This document shows positions 22,616 to 30,079 of a stretch of 40,768 nt of DNA, piece by piece. How positions within the stretch are numbered: position 1 is the first letter of the stretch; every line of letters begins with the position of its first letter. The position numbers were made by a program, and so were the translations under genes. The stretch comes from a virus. The notes under the pieces were generated by a model that was given only the letters and a program-made list of their open reading frames with translations, made no database searches and had not been told where the DNA came from. The stretch lies in the IMG/VR virus record IMGVR_UViG_3300031784_002227, positions 1 to 40,768 of that record, one strand, 5' to 3'.

Positions 22616-23203
22616 ATGTTAATTCCAATGGTAATTGAAAAAACAAGCACAGGAGAACGTGCGTTTGACATTTATAGTCGATTGCTCAATGAGCGAATTG
22701 TATTTCTTAATGGACCAGTTGATGATCACAGTGCCAATGTTATTGTTGCACAGTTTTTACATCTTGAAAGCCAAGATAGCAACAAGGATATCAATTTTTA
22801 TATTAATAGTCCCGGTGGAGTTGTAACAGCAGGTATGAGCATCTATGATACCATGCAGTTTATCAAGCCAGATGTTTGCACCTATGTTATGGGTCAAGCC
22901 TGTTCTATGGGTAGTCTACTAGCACAAGCAGGTGCACCAGGAAAACGTTATATGCTTCCCAACGCTCGTCACATGATACATCAGCCCAGTGGCGGAGCAG
23001 GCGGACAGGCTACAGATATGGAAATCCAAGTACGTGAGATCCTAAAAATGAAAGAAAATTTAACCAACATTTATGTTAAACATAATAGCAAGGGTAAAAC
23101 ATATGGGCAGTTAATTCAGGACATGGAAAGGGATAAATTTATGAGTGCCCAGGAAACCCTTGAATATGGACTTATTGATAAGATTGTTGAAAAACGTAAT
23201 TAA
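22616..23203 (+). CDS. clpP: ClpP-like serine protease subunit
   Basis: A 195-aa protein with full ClpP features: [17 protein letters not shown], the nucleophile Ser97 in [14 protein letters not shown], the catalytic His122 in [10 protein letters not shown], and Asp173 in [11 protein letters not shown]. The length and residue spacing match bacterial ClpP. In cells ClpP assembles into double heptamers that degrade proteins unfolded by ClpA/ClpX; no ClpX or ClpA is in this window, so the phage subunit probably forms mixed or alternative complexes with host unfoldases. It overlaps the next gene by 38 bases. Confidence 0.93.
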   Translation: MLIPMVIEKTSTGERAFDIYSRLLNERIVFLNGPVDDHSANVIVAQFLHLESQDSNKDINFYINSPGGVVTAGMSIYDTMQFIKPDVCTYVMGQACSMGSLLAQAGAPGKRYMLPNARHMIHQPSGGAGGQATDMEIQVREILKMKENLTNIYVKHNSKGKTYGQLIQDMERDKFMSAQETLEYGLIDKIVEKRN

Positions 23204-24017
23204 TGCCCTAATTATATCGGCTATTCTATCTGCGCCTGTACATGCTAACCAAAAAAAATCTTACAATAATCGAAATAACATTCTCGCCACTAGCTATGTT
23301 GTGCAAGACATAGATACAGGCGAAATTGTTACAGAAAAAAATAAAGAAGAAATAAGAAGTATTGCATCAATAACAAAGTTGATGACTGCTATTGTAGTAC
23401 TTGACGCCAAACAAGATTTATCAGAAAAAATAGTATTTCATAAACCAACCGGAACAACTAGTAAATTGCCCAAAGGCACAGTTGTTACTAGGGCCGATTT
23501 ATTACTACTCTCTCTTATGAGTAGCGATAATTCGGCGGCGGCACTATTAGCAGAATTATATCCCGGAGGAACTGATGCCGCAATAAAGGCAATGAACCAA
23601 AAGGCGTTTCATCTTCAGATGTATAATTCACATTTTAGTGACCCTACTGGTTTAGATCCTAATAATGTAAGCACGGCAACTGATCTAATTAAACTTACTA
23701 GTACCGCATATAATTACGATGATATACGTAATTTTTCAACTAAATCTACCGGAAAAATACAAGTTCAAGGAAAAAAGAAGTCATATTTTATAGATTTTAA
23801 AACTACCAATTCATTAGTTACTAACACGCACAACGTCTTGTTAAGTAAAACAGGTTGGATTAGAATCTCAGGTGGATGCCTTGTAATGATCGTTAAAGAT
23901 CAAGGACGGCGGCTTGCTGTAATCCTGCTAAATAGTAGAAACACCCAAACTCGAATACGAGACGGTGCATTACTTACGGAATACGACAATGCCAGAAATT
24001 ACAGGAATTTTAGATAA
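23166..24017 (+). CDS. Secreted D-alanyl-D-alanine carboxypeptidase/endopeptidase-like protein
   Basis: A 283-aa S11-family penicillin-binding-like protein. The signal peptide [20 protein letters not shown] ends with the cleavage context PVHA|NQ (about residue 27). The three catalytic motifs are intact: SITK (Ser68, Lys71), SDN (Ser120-Asn122) and KTG (Lys228-Gly230). It lacks the C-terminal domain and membrane anchor of PBP5, so it resembles short PBP7-like enzymes. It would act on periplasmic peptidoglycan, perhaps cross-link editing before lysis. ATG 23166 gives the clean signal peptide; its start lies inside clpP. Confidence 0.88.
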   Translation: MDLLIRLLKNVINALIISAILSAPVHANQKKSYNNRNNILATSYVVQDIDTGEIVTEKNKEEIRSIASITKLMTAIVVLDAKQDLSEKIVFHKPTGTTSKLPKGTVVTRADLLLLSLMSSDNSAAALLAELYPGGTDAAIKAMNQKAFHLQMYNSHFSDPTGLDPNNVSTATDLIKLTSTAYNYDDIRNFSTKSTGKIQVQGKKKSYFIDFKTTNSLVTNTHNVLLSKTGWIRISGGCLVMIVKDQGRRLAVILLNSRNTQTRIRDGALLTEYDNARNYRNFR

Positions 24018-24915
24018 CTCTACCCAGCAGGTTGTAGTTTTAAATGACGATAACGTCATTCTCCGAGGAAACGTTAAAATTCACGGAGTATTAGATGTAG
24101 GTCTAGTCAGAACTACCGAACTTATCGCAGATTCGCGATATGAACGAAAATTTCTTACATTTGTAGCCCCAGAAGGCCAGACAATATTAGGTACAGGTCT
24201 GCTATGGCACGATAAAATTCAAAACAAACAACTAATATATAAGACTAATCCCGATAGTTTTTTCCTTTCTGAAAACGTTGACATTCCATCAGAAAAGGGT
24301 TATCTAATCGGCGGTAGTCCTGTTCTTACATTTGATGAATTAGGCGGGTCAGTTACAAAAAGTAATTTACGATCTATAGGTCCATTAGATAATTTAACAG
24401 TTAACGGAAGTGCCAACATTGGCGACTTTGCGTTCTTTAATCCGGATAACCAGCGTTTAAGTTTAGGAAGAGATGATTCTAATGCTAAATTTAGCGTATA
24501 TGATGTTATTCACGATGTTGAAATAATAGTTGATTCTGATTCTCAAGGTCAGGCAAAAATTGGAACATCTAATAATAGATCTGTTAATTTTGTTACTGGG
24601 GATCAAACTAGGATACACCTAGGTGCCAATGGTACTGTTGTATTAGGAAGCGAAACTAGAAATTCAATTATAAATCTTAATGGTAAGATTGGCGTCAACG
24701 TAAAAAATCCAGATCAGGATTTTGAAGTAGCCGGTAATATGAAATTTCAAAATAAATTATTCACAGTATCTAACGGACCTCCATCTGATGGTTCTTTCCA
24801 ACGTGGCGATATTGTTTGGAATAATGATCCTATGCCTAGCGCATATATCGGTTGGGTATGTACACTTGGTGGAAGTCCCGGTCGATGGGCACCATTTGGA
24901 CTAATTGCCGGATAA
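23989..24915 (+). CDS. Tail-fibre-like structural protein (308 aa)
   Basis: The N terminus ([20 protein letters not shown]) and repeated short strands are typical of beta-helical fibre proteins: LRGNVKIHGVLDVG, NLTVNGSANIGDFAFF, INLNGKIGVNVKNPDQDF. The C-terminal SNGPPSDGSFQRGDIVWNN resembles the end of the fibre protein at 38487-39344 (APPSTAGDAGRPGMITWD). The function is probably a virion fibre or fibre tip. It is 6 kb away from the other fibre genes. ATG 23989 lies within the end of the carboxypeptidase gene. Confidence 0.7.
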   Translation: MPEITGILDNSTQQVVVLNDDNVILRGNVKIHGVLDVGLVRTTELIADSRYERKFLTFVAPEGQTILGTGLLWHDKIQNKQLIYKTNPDSFFLSENVDIPSEKGYLIGGSPVLTFDELGGSVTKSNLRSIGPLDNLTVNGSANIGDFAFFNPDNQRLSLGRDDSNAKFSVYDVIHDVEIIVDSDSQGQAKIGTSNNRSVNFVTGDQTRIHLGANGTVVLGSETRNSIINLNGKIGVNVKNPDQDFEVAGNMKFQNKLFTVSNGPPSDGSFQRGDIVWNNDPMPSAYIGWVCTLGGSPGRWAPFGLIAG

Positions 24916-24928
24916 TCATACATAGTTG

Positions 24929-24957
24929 TTGACATAACGTAAATAACAGCTTATAAT
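24929..24957 (+). promoter_or_regulatory. sigma70-type promoter for the QueD-like/DfrB-like operon
   Basis: Exact TTGACA, 17-base spacer and exact TATAAT. Transcription should begin near 24964. The spacer also contains CGTAAATAA, similar to a late box. Confidence 0.85.
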
Positions 24958-24958
24958 T

Positions 24959-25046
24959 AAAGACAGCGGTCTTTCTACGTCATTCACCCCGCTTTATAAA
25001 TTCTGCATGTCGTCAAACTTGCTACTTTACATAAAGGAGACTAGAG
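24959..25046 (+). promoter_or_regulatory. 5' leader with hairpin upstream of the QueD-like gene
   Basis: The approximately 83-base leader is unusually long for this genome. A perfect hairpin AAAGAC-agcg-GTCTTT (24959-24974) overlaps its predicted 5' end, and a strong ribosome binding site AAAGGAGA precedes ATG 25047. It may be a 5' stability hairpin or a control element. It does not match any riboswitch class I can recognise. Confidence 0.45.
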
Positions 25047-25553
25047 ATGGCAAATCTTCAACCAGTACAATATAAGTACACATCAACTAAAGAATACATT
25101 GACGCATTCCCTTGCGCTTATCGTCAATGGCGAGCTGACTCGCATTGTAATCTAAATCACGGTTACAGTTTTTCAATGAAGTTCTATTTTGGAACCAACG
25201 ACCTCGACGTCCGTAACTGGGCGGCAGACTACGGCGGCTTAAAAGAACTTAAAAAGATCCTCGAAGATCAGTTTGATCACACTACGCTGGTCAGTGCTGA
25301 TGATCCAGAACTTGAGTTCTACAAAGAAATGGAACGCCGCAAATTGGCTAAACTTACAATCTTACCTCGAGTGGGCTGTGAGAGTTTAGCAGACATGTTG
25401 TACAAATATGTCAACGGTGTTTACATTCCAGACTTCTGGGGTGAAGGCGAAAGCCAACGCCTATGGTGCTACCGCGTAGAAGTTCGTGAGACACAGGCTA
25501 ACATGGCCTTCCGTGAAGGCCATCGTGAATGGAATGAGGACTTATTTGCATGA
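25047..25553 (+). CDS. QueD-like 6-carboxytetrahydropterin synthase family protein
   Basis: A 168-aa T-fold-like protein. The N-terminal active-site block [16 protein letters not shown] contains Cys and His in the order of QueD/PTPS enzymes, and [14 protein letters not shown] with FDHTTLV supplies the second motif. The usual zinc motif HGH is HGY here, so the third canonical zinc ligand is a Tyr. Family members convert dihydroneopterin triphosphate and feed 7-deazaguanine synthesis, which phages use for DNA modification or tRNA queuosine. No queC or queE is in the window. The next gene is DfrB-like, so a broader pterin connection is possible. Confidence 0.78.
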   Translation: MANLQPVQYKYTSTKEYIDAFPCAYRQWRADSHCNLNHGYSFSMKFYFGTNDLDVRNWAADYGGLKELKKILEDQFDHTTLVSADDPELEFYKEMERRKLAKLTILPRVGCESLADMLYKYVNGVYIPDFWGEGESQRLWCYRVEVRETQANMAFREGHREWNEDLFA

Positions 25554-25753
25554 AATTCAAACTAGGTGATTTAGTTAAAAAAGTTTCCGGGTCGCAATGG
25601 CACGGAACGATTGTTGGCACATACTCAACCGAATTAACTCCAGAGGGGTATGCTGTTGAAAGTTCTACCGAAAAAGGTTCTGTTCAAATCTATCCTGCAA
25701 AAGCTCTTGAACTATGGGATGCTAATGAAAAAAGTTTGGCGAATTTGGGCTAA
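25550..25753 (+). CDS. Type II dihydrofolate reductase (R67/DfrB)-like protein
   Basis: A 67-aa SH3-like barrel with extensive identity to the R67 plasmid [24 protein letters not shown] aligns with [24 protein letters not shown] is identical, and [12 protein letters not shown] matches GSVQIYPVAALE. The R67 catalytic residues are all present: Lys32 as Lys11, and Gln67-Ile68-Tyr69 as Gln46-Ile47-Tyr48. R67 acts as a homotetramer and is trimethoprim-insensitive. This protein lacks most of the R67 disordered N-terminal tail and has about 11 extra C-terminal residues. It is coupled by ATGA to the QueD-like gene. Folate reduction could support thymidylate synthesis, but activity is not proven. Confidence 0.85.
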   Translation: MKFKLGDLVKKVSGSQWHGTIVGTYSTELTPEGYAVESSTEKGSVQIYPAKALELWDANEKSLANLG

Positions 25754-25883
25754 AGCATTAGGTGATAAATCAGGCAGTACGGATGTAGAAGCGGATAAAA
25801 TCGCTTTTATTCGTACTGCTATTGTGTTATGCTATATAATAACAAACGTCTTTATTATTGCAGGCGTTATACGGCATTGGTAA
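25725..25883 (+). CDS. Small membrane protein (52 aa)
   Basis: [18 protein letters not shown] is a basic amphipathic start, followed by an acidic stretch and a transmembrane helix ([20 protein letters not shown]). I recognise this as a recurrent phage small-protein pattern. It starts inside the DfrB-like gene in another frame. The upstream in-frame ATG at 25650 lacks a ribosome binding site. Confidence 0.6.
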   Translation: MKKVWRIWAKALGDKSGSTDVEADKIAFIRTAIVLCYIITNVFIIAGVIRHW

Positions 25884-25887
25884 TATT

Positions 25888-26028
25888 ATGAACATGACAG
25901 ATAAAGATTGGCTCGAGCGAGTTAGCATTGCATATAGAGCATATACCTATCCTAGCAAAGAGATAGAATCATTTATTAAATGGATGTATGAACAATACGG
26001 AATTATTCCACCTAAAGGAAAAGAATGA
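25888..26028 (+). CDS. Small hypothetical protein (46 aa)
   Basis: The open frame [20 protein letters not shown], then [18 protein letters not shown], is two amphipathic helices and ends in an ATGA overlap with the UXS gene. It fills what would otherwise be a 140-base gap. Function unknown. Confidence 0.52.
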   Translation: MNMTDKDWLERVSIAYRAYTYPSKEIESFIKWMYEQYGIIPPKGKE

Positions 26029-26984
26029 AAAAGGTTTTAGTAACCGGCGGTGCCGGATTTCTCGGTAGTCATCTATGTGATAGGTTAGTGAACGAAGGGC
26101 ATCACGTTCTTTGTGTAGATAATTATTTTACAGGAGCAAAAACAAATATAGAGCATTTACTTGATTATAAAAACTTTGAAGTAATGCGTCAGGATATTTG
26201 TTTTCCATTATATGTTGAAGTAGATGAAATCTACAATTTAGCATGTCCTGCTAGCCCACAGGCATATCAATGGGATCCTATACATACTATGAAAACAAAT
26301 GTATTAGGAGCATACAATTTATTAGGATTAGCAAAACGTACAGGTGCTAAAATTCTTCAAGCCAGCACTAGCGAAGTATACGGCGATCCTAAAGTACACC
26401 CGCAACCAGAAGAATATTGGGGTAATGTAAATCCAATCGGTATCCGTAGTTGCTACGATGAAGGTAAACGTGCCGCAGAAACACTATTCTATGACTATTA
26501 TAGAGTACACAATGTCAATGCAAAGATAGTTCGTATTTTTAATACATATGGACCCCGAATGGCTACAGACGATGGTCGGGTAGTGAGTAATTTTATTGTA
26601 CAAGCCTTGCGTGGAAAGAATATTACAATCTACGGCAGTGGATTACAAACTAGAAGTTTCTGTTATGTGGATGATCTAATTAACGGAATGATGGCAATGA
26701 TGAATACTGACAATGAAGTAATTGGTCCTTTAAATTTAGGAAATCCCGGAGAATTTACCATGTTTGATTTAGCCAATATGGTTATTAAACTTACAGGTAC
26801 AAATAGTCAAATTCTTCAAATGCCCTTACCCCAAGATGATCCAAAACAAAGACAGCCAAATATAAACAAAACAAAACAGATGTTAAAATGGGAACCTACC
26901 ATTGATTTAGAAACCGGGCTACAAAAAACAATTAATTATTTTAAAACTAAATTAGGAAAAGAAGATGGACGAAATTATTTTTGA
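26025..26984 (+). CDS. UDP-glucuronate decarboxylase (UDP-xylose synthase)-like SDR
   Basis: A 319-aa extended short-chain dehydrogenase. The NAD-binding motif is GGAGFLG (Gly8, Gly11, Gly14). The active site is STSEVYGDP with Tyr144 and Lys148 in [11 protein letters not shown], a context diagnostic of UDP-xylose synthases rather than 4-epimerases. NTYGPRM and [14 protein letters not shown] complete the family pattern. The enzyme converts UDP-glucuronate to UDP-xylose. With the cytidylyltransferase and glycosyltransferase in this window it may supply a sugar for modifying phage or host glycans. It overlaps the next gene by 20 bases. Confidence 0.9.
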   Translation: MKKVLVTGGAGFLGSHLCDRLVNEGHHVLCVDNYFTGAKTNIEHLLDYKNFEVMRQDICFPLYVEVDEIYNLACPASPQAYQWDPIHTMKTNVLGAYNLLGLAKRTGAKILQASTSEVYGDPKVHPQPEEYWGNVNPIGIRSCYDEGKRAAETLFYDYYRVHNVNAKIVRIFNTYGPRMATDDGRVVSNFIVQALRGKNITIYGSGLQTRSFCYVDDLINGMMAMMNTDNEVIGPLNLGNPGEFTMFDLANMVIKLTGTNSQILQMPLPQDDPKQRQPNINKTKQMLKWEPTIDLETGLQKTINYFKTKLGKEDGRNYF

Positions 26985-27417
26985 AAAAGATAGCGACTTA
27001 AACGAAGAAGCCAGATTTCATGCTGTTCGAGAAATTTTAAAAAAGGGCAGGTGTCTCGTTGATTTTACAAAAGTCGACGGAACTTCTCGTTCTATGATGT
27101 GTACCCTTAACGAAGAACTAATGAATGCAGTCGGAAGAGTCATTAGTGATGATGTTGTTGATATTGCTACCAACTTTAATGTAGTTACTGTATGGTCTTT
27201 GGAAAATTCTGCTTGGCGGGCCATGCGTGTTATGAATATCAAATCAGTAAAACTATCGCCTCAGGCTTGGACACTTGATGTAGAAGAAGACCCCGAAACC
27301 GGAGATGCTATCCTAACGTTCCCCCCAGACATGCTAGAAAAGGCAGGTTGGAAAGAAGGAGACACGCTAGAGTGGGAAGATAACAAGGACGGGTCTTGGT
27401 CACTTAAAAAGGTCTAA
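26965..27417 (+). CDS. Two-domain protein: SH3-like plus AbrB/MazE-like
   Basis: A 150-aa protein. Residues 25-95 resemble the WYL_2/Sm-like SH3 barrel seen in phages ([40 protein letters not shown]). The C-terminal 40 residues, [20 protein letters not shown], are close to the AbrB/MazE/SpoVT DNA-binding half-domain, which dimerises into a swapped hairpin. The combination suggests a small nucleic-acid-binding regulator. No toxin partner is nearby. It overlaps the UXS gene and precedes the cytidylyltransferase by one base. Confidence 0.68.
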   Translation: MDEIIFEKDSDLNEEARFHAVREILKKGRCLVDFTKVDGTSRSMMCTLNEELMNAVGRVISDDVVDIATNFNVVTVWSLENSAWRAMRVMNIKSVKLSPQAWTLDVEEDPETGDAILTFPPDMLEKAGWKEGDTLEWEDNKDGSWSLKKV

Positions 27418-27418
27418 C

Positions 27419-27910
27419 ATGAAAATAGGTTTTAATTGTAGTTCTTTTGATTTGTTTCATGCAGGACATGTAACAATGTTAAAAATGGAAAAAAACTTAT
27501 GCGACTATTTAATAGTTGCGTTACAAGTAGATCCTACCGTAGATCGTCCGGGAATAAAAAATAAGCCCGTTCAGAGTGTTTACGAAAGATATGTTCAGTT
27601 ACAAGGTTGTAAATATGTAGATGAAATCCTTGTATACGAAACAGAACAAGATCTTCTTAACTTAATACAAACTCAAACTATTCATGTAAGATTTTTGAGT
27701 GAAGAATATTTGAATAGAGATTTTACCGGAAAGCAATATTGCCTTAATAACGGTATTGAATTACATTACCATAAGCGAAAACACCAATATAGCAGTAGCG
27801 ACCTCAGGCGCAGAGTATACGAATTGGAATTGACAAAACTAGAAGAATCAAGTATAATTAATATTCCTCAATACAGTCCTGAACTCCTTGAAAAATATCA
27901 AAATTCCTAA
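27419..27910 (+). CDS. Cytidylyltransferase (TagD-like)
   Basis: A 163-aa nucleotidyltransferase with the HxGH motif HAGH (His14, His17) that contacts the nucleotide phosphates, RYVQLQGCKYVDEI and a YSSSDLRRR motif equivalent to ISTTxLRxR of glycerol-3-phosphate cytidylyltransferases. It probably makes a CDP-activated polyol or similar compound. It follows UXS and the AbrB-like gene, so an activated-sugar role is plausible. About 30 residues at the C terminus extend beyond the catalytic domain. It overlaps the next gene's TTG start. Confidence 0.85.
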   Translation: MKIGFNCSSFDLFHAGHVTMLKMEKNLCDYLIVALQVDPTVDRPGIKNKPVQSVYERYVQLQGCKYVDEILVYETEQDLLNLIQTQTIHVRFLSEEYLNRDFTGKQYCLNNGIELHYHKRKHQYSSSDLRRRVYELELTKLEESSIINIPQYSPELLEKYQNS

Positions 27911-28928
27911 AATTGGTTTTGCATGTAAATGGATTGATCATCCCGATCAAGTAAATGGCATAAATGCAAAAGATGACGCTAAACAATATAATACTGGCTC
28001 TACAACCGTTGCATGGTTAAATAGACAGACCACAGAAGTAGCAGAACAAAAGCTATGGGACCTTATGGTAGGTAACATTGAATCTACTCGAAAGCTGGTC
28101 GAACGTGTGAGCACACTAGATGAAAATTGTAGAATGGTACGACTCAGTAGCGATATATTACCTGTATATACTCAGTCAGTTTGGAGCAGGTTTTGGCGGC
28201 TTTCCGATGTTCGAGCGTATTGCGAAAGAGAATTTAGATCCGTGGGAGATCTGGCTCGCAAGAATAACGTTCGGTTGTCTTTTCATCCTGGTCAGTTTAC
28301 TGTGCTGGCAAGTTGTAATCCAGGTATTGTAGAAAGATCAATAGAGGAATTTGAATATCATGCAGATATGGTCAGGTGGATGGGCTTCGGTAAACAATTC
28401 CAGGATTTTAAAATCAACGTACACATCTCGGGTAAACAAGGTCCCGAAGGTATTCGAACTGCCTACAAAAGACTTACCCCCGAAGCAAGAAACTGTATCA
28501 CCATTGAAAACGAAGAAAACGCCTGGGGGTTAGATGATTGTATTGAGCTTACTGATTTGGTACCTATCGTTCTTGATATTCATCACCATTGGATTAAAAC
28601 AGGCGAATATATCTCCCCCGTGGACTCCCGTGTTGATCGGGTGGTTCAGTCTTGGCGCGGTGTTCGGCCTACTATGCATTACTCTATCAGCCGCGAAGAT
28701 TATCTCGTGGATCATGACCCTTCTGTAGTCCCTGACTACAAGAGTCTTTTAGAGAATGGATATAAAAAACAAAAGCTCAGAGCACATTCTGACTTCTATT
28801 GGAATAAAAGTACCAACGAATGGGCTTTGAGCTTTTTAGATCGATTCGACATTATGGCCGAATCAAAAGGTAAAAATTTAGCTAGTTTTGCTTTACACAA
28901 GCAGGCTAAAGAATTAGGCCTTCTTTGA
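27888..28928 (+). CDS. uvsE: UV damage endonuclease (UvdE/UVDE-like)
   Basis: A 346-aa TIM-barrel enzyme with typical motifs: RLSSDILPVY, LSFHPGQF, TIENEENAW, LDIHHHW and MHYSIS, which supply the metal-binding His, Asp and Glu residues of UVDE proteins. The family cuts DNA 5' of UV photoproducts and abasic sites, starting an alternative excision repair. The start is TTG 27888 inside the preceding gene; the first internal Met is far downstream. It ends in a convergent overlap with the minus-strand gene at 28914-29216. In sunlit waters it would help restore the genome. Confidence 0.92.
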   Translation: MKNIKIPKIGFACKWIDHPDQVNGINAKDDAKQYNTGSTTVAWLNRQTTEVAEQKLWDLMVGNIESTRKLVERVSTLDENCRMVRLSSDILPVYTQSVWSRFWRLSDVRAYCEREFRSVGDLARKNNVRLSFHPGQFTVLASCNPGIVERSIEEFEYHADMVRWMGFGKQFQDFKINVHISGKQGPEGIRTAYKRLTPEARNCITIENEENAWGLDDCIELTDLVPIVLDIHHHWIKTGEYISPVDSRVDRVVQSWRGVRPTMHYSISREDYLVDHDPSVVPDYKSLLENGYKKQKLRAHSDFYWNKSTNEWALSFLDRFDIMAESKGKNLASFALHKQAKELGLL

Positions 28929-29216
28929 CTTGGCAGTACGTGCGGCTGGCTTTTTAACTGCTGGCTTTTTTGCGGCGGGCTTGGTAGCGGATGGCTTTGC
29001 AACTGCTTTAGGAGTACGTGGTTTACGTGCTGCCTTTGCAGGAGCTGCCTCAACAACCGGAGCTGCCTCAACAACCGGAGCTGCCTCAACAACTGGTTTA
29101 ACTTCTTCAGCAACTGGAGCTGCCTCAGCAACTGATGTTGAAGTTTCTGTAGTCTTCCTGTTGTATAGGTATACTCCTACTAATCCAATAAAAATAAGTC
29201 CGAAAATTAATTCCAT
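28914..29216 (-). CDS. Membrane-anchored histone H1-like Ala/Pro/Lys-rich protein
   Basis: A 100-aa minus-strand protein. The N-terminal transmembrane helix is LIFGLIFIGLVGVYLY (residues 3-18), followed by an acidic Ala/Val/Pro/Glu spacer with repeats of VVEAAP and then a strongly basic tail rich in KP, KKPA and TAKSKK like histone H1 or HU tails. The DNA has tandem 18-bp repeats at 29041-29094. AAAGGATTTC precedes the start, and a minus-strand GTAAATAA box lies near 29245-29252. It may tether DNA or RNA to the membrane. That is inference; no family can be named. Confidence 0.68.
   Translation of the reverse strand: MELIFGLIFIGLVGVYLYNRKTTETSTSVAEAAPVAEEVKPVVEAAPVVEAAPVVEAAPAKAARKPRTPKAVAKPSATKPAAKKPAVKKPAARTAKSKKA
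29041..29094. repeat. Three tandem 18-bp repeats in the H1-like gene
   Basis: GGAGCTGCCTCAACAACC occurs twice exactly (29041-29058, 29059-29076) and once with one change (29077-29094). A fourth diverged copy is at 29116-29133. Each unit encodes one VVEAAP hexapeptide on the minus strand, so unit number can vary by slippage without breaking the frame. Confidence 0.9.
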
Positions 29217-29317
29217 GATAGAAATCCTTTAAAAATAAGTGCATTTATTTACCTATCATAAATATTCGAGTAAAATATTATTGATAGCATAGGAGGAGAC
29301 AAAAACAAACCTTAACT

Positions 29318-29346
29318 TTGACAAATCTGTCATAAACTATTATAAT
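29318..29346 (+). promoter_or_regulatory. sigma70-type promoter for the Suf-like operon
   Basis: Exact TTGACA, 17-base spacer and exact TATAAT; the start codon at 29354 is only seven bases past the -10, so the transcript is almost leaderless. An inverted repeat TGACAaatcTGTCA overlaps the -35 (29319-29332) and could be an operator. Confidence 0.85.
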
Positions 29347-29353
29347 TAAAAAA

Positions 29354-30079
29354 ATGCTAACAATAAAAAACGTGTCTGCCGTAATAGACCATAAAGAATT
29401 ACTAAAAAATGTTTCGTTAGAAATTAAAAAAGGAGAAGTACACGCTATACTAGGTCCAAGAGGATCTGGAAAAAGTAGTCTAATCCATCTTATAAGCGGA
29501 CACCCGGGCCTTATACAAACAGAAGGCAGTATTACATATAAAAATAAAAATCTTAAAAAATTAGATGCAGAAGATCGTGCTAGATTAGGAATGTTTTCAA
29601 CATTTCAATACCCGCCAGAAATACCCGGACTCATCAATATTGAACTTGTTAAGGCTACCCTTAAATCAAGATCAGATCCACGAAACGAACAAGAAATAGA
29701 AAAAGATTACAATTCGTTCTGCGACCTTTTAAGTATGGAAAAATTTCATTCTCAAAAGTTTATGGATTATGACGATATATCAAAATCAGATCTTAAGAAG
29801 AATGAATTATTACAAATGCTTATGTGTGATCCTGATTTTATTCTCATAGACGATATTGATGTACACATGGAAGACGAGGACATTGATATTGTATCTACTA
29901 TTTTAAATAGCTATATTAATGAAGACAAATGTATATTAATTATTAGCAACAATAAAAAAATATTAGATGCCGTAAATCCCACTCATGTACACATCCTAGT
30001 ATCTGGCGAAATTAAAGAACAGGGTAATAAAGAATTATATAAAAGGATTATAGAAGATGGCGATTCACAGTTTTCTTAA
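29354..30079 (+). CDS. SufC-like ABC ATPase with degraded catalytic motifs
   Basis: A 241-aa protein homologous to SufC, the ATPase of the SufBCD iron-sulfur scaffold. Walker A is intact (GPRGSGKS, 34-41) and the Q loop FSTFQYPPEIPGL closely matches SufC. Other motifs are altered: the ABC signature SGGE is SKSD (143-146), the Walker B catalytic Glu is Asp167 (FILIDD), and the switch His is Asn199 (IISNN). It would therefore probably bind ATP but hydrolyse it slowly or not at all. It overlaps the following SufB/D-like gene by 23 bases, and the two are likely partners. It may compete with, or rewire, the host scaffold. Confidence 0.85.
   Translation: MLTIKNVSAVIDHKELLKNVSLEIKKGEVHAILGPRGSGKSSLIHLISGHPGLIQTEGSITYKNKNLKKLDAEDRARLGMFSTFQYPPEIPGLINIELVKATLKSRSDPRNEQEIEKDYNSFCDLLSMEKFHSQKFMDYDDISKSDLKKNELLQMLMCDPDFILIDDIDVHMEDEDIDIVSTILNSYINEDKCILIISNNKKILDAVNPTHVHILVSGEIKEQGNKELYKRIIEDGDSQFS

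Noticed and set aside
28120-28728. Three successive open frames in the +1 frame of the UvdE gene, two with hydrophobic, membrane-like products
   Set aside because: They lie wholly inside a well-supported conserved gene, lack convincing ribosome binding sites, and hydrophobic shadows are common in an offset frame. UvdE motifs continue unbroken across the region.
29041-29133. Short regular repeats suggestive of a CRISPR-like array
   Set aside because: The units are contiguous 18-bp tandem repeats without spacers, in frame with a coding sequence (VVEAAP), so they are a protein repeat.
29291-29300. Strong Shine-Dalgarno-like AGGAGGAGAC between the minus-strand gene and the Suf promoter
   Set aside because: No ATG, GTG or TTG at useful spacing opens a frame of any length. 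It may be chance or a remnant, so it is not annotated.
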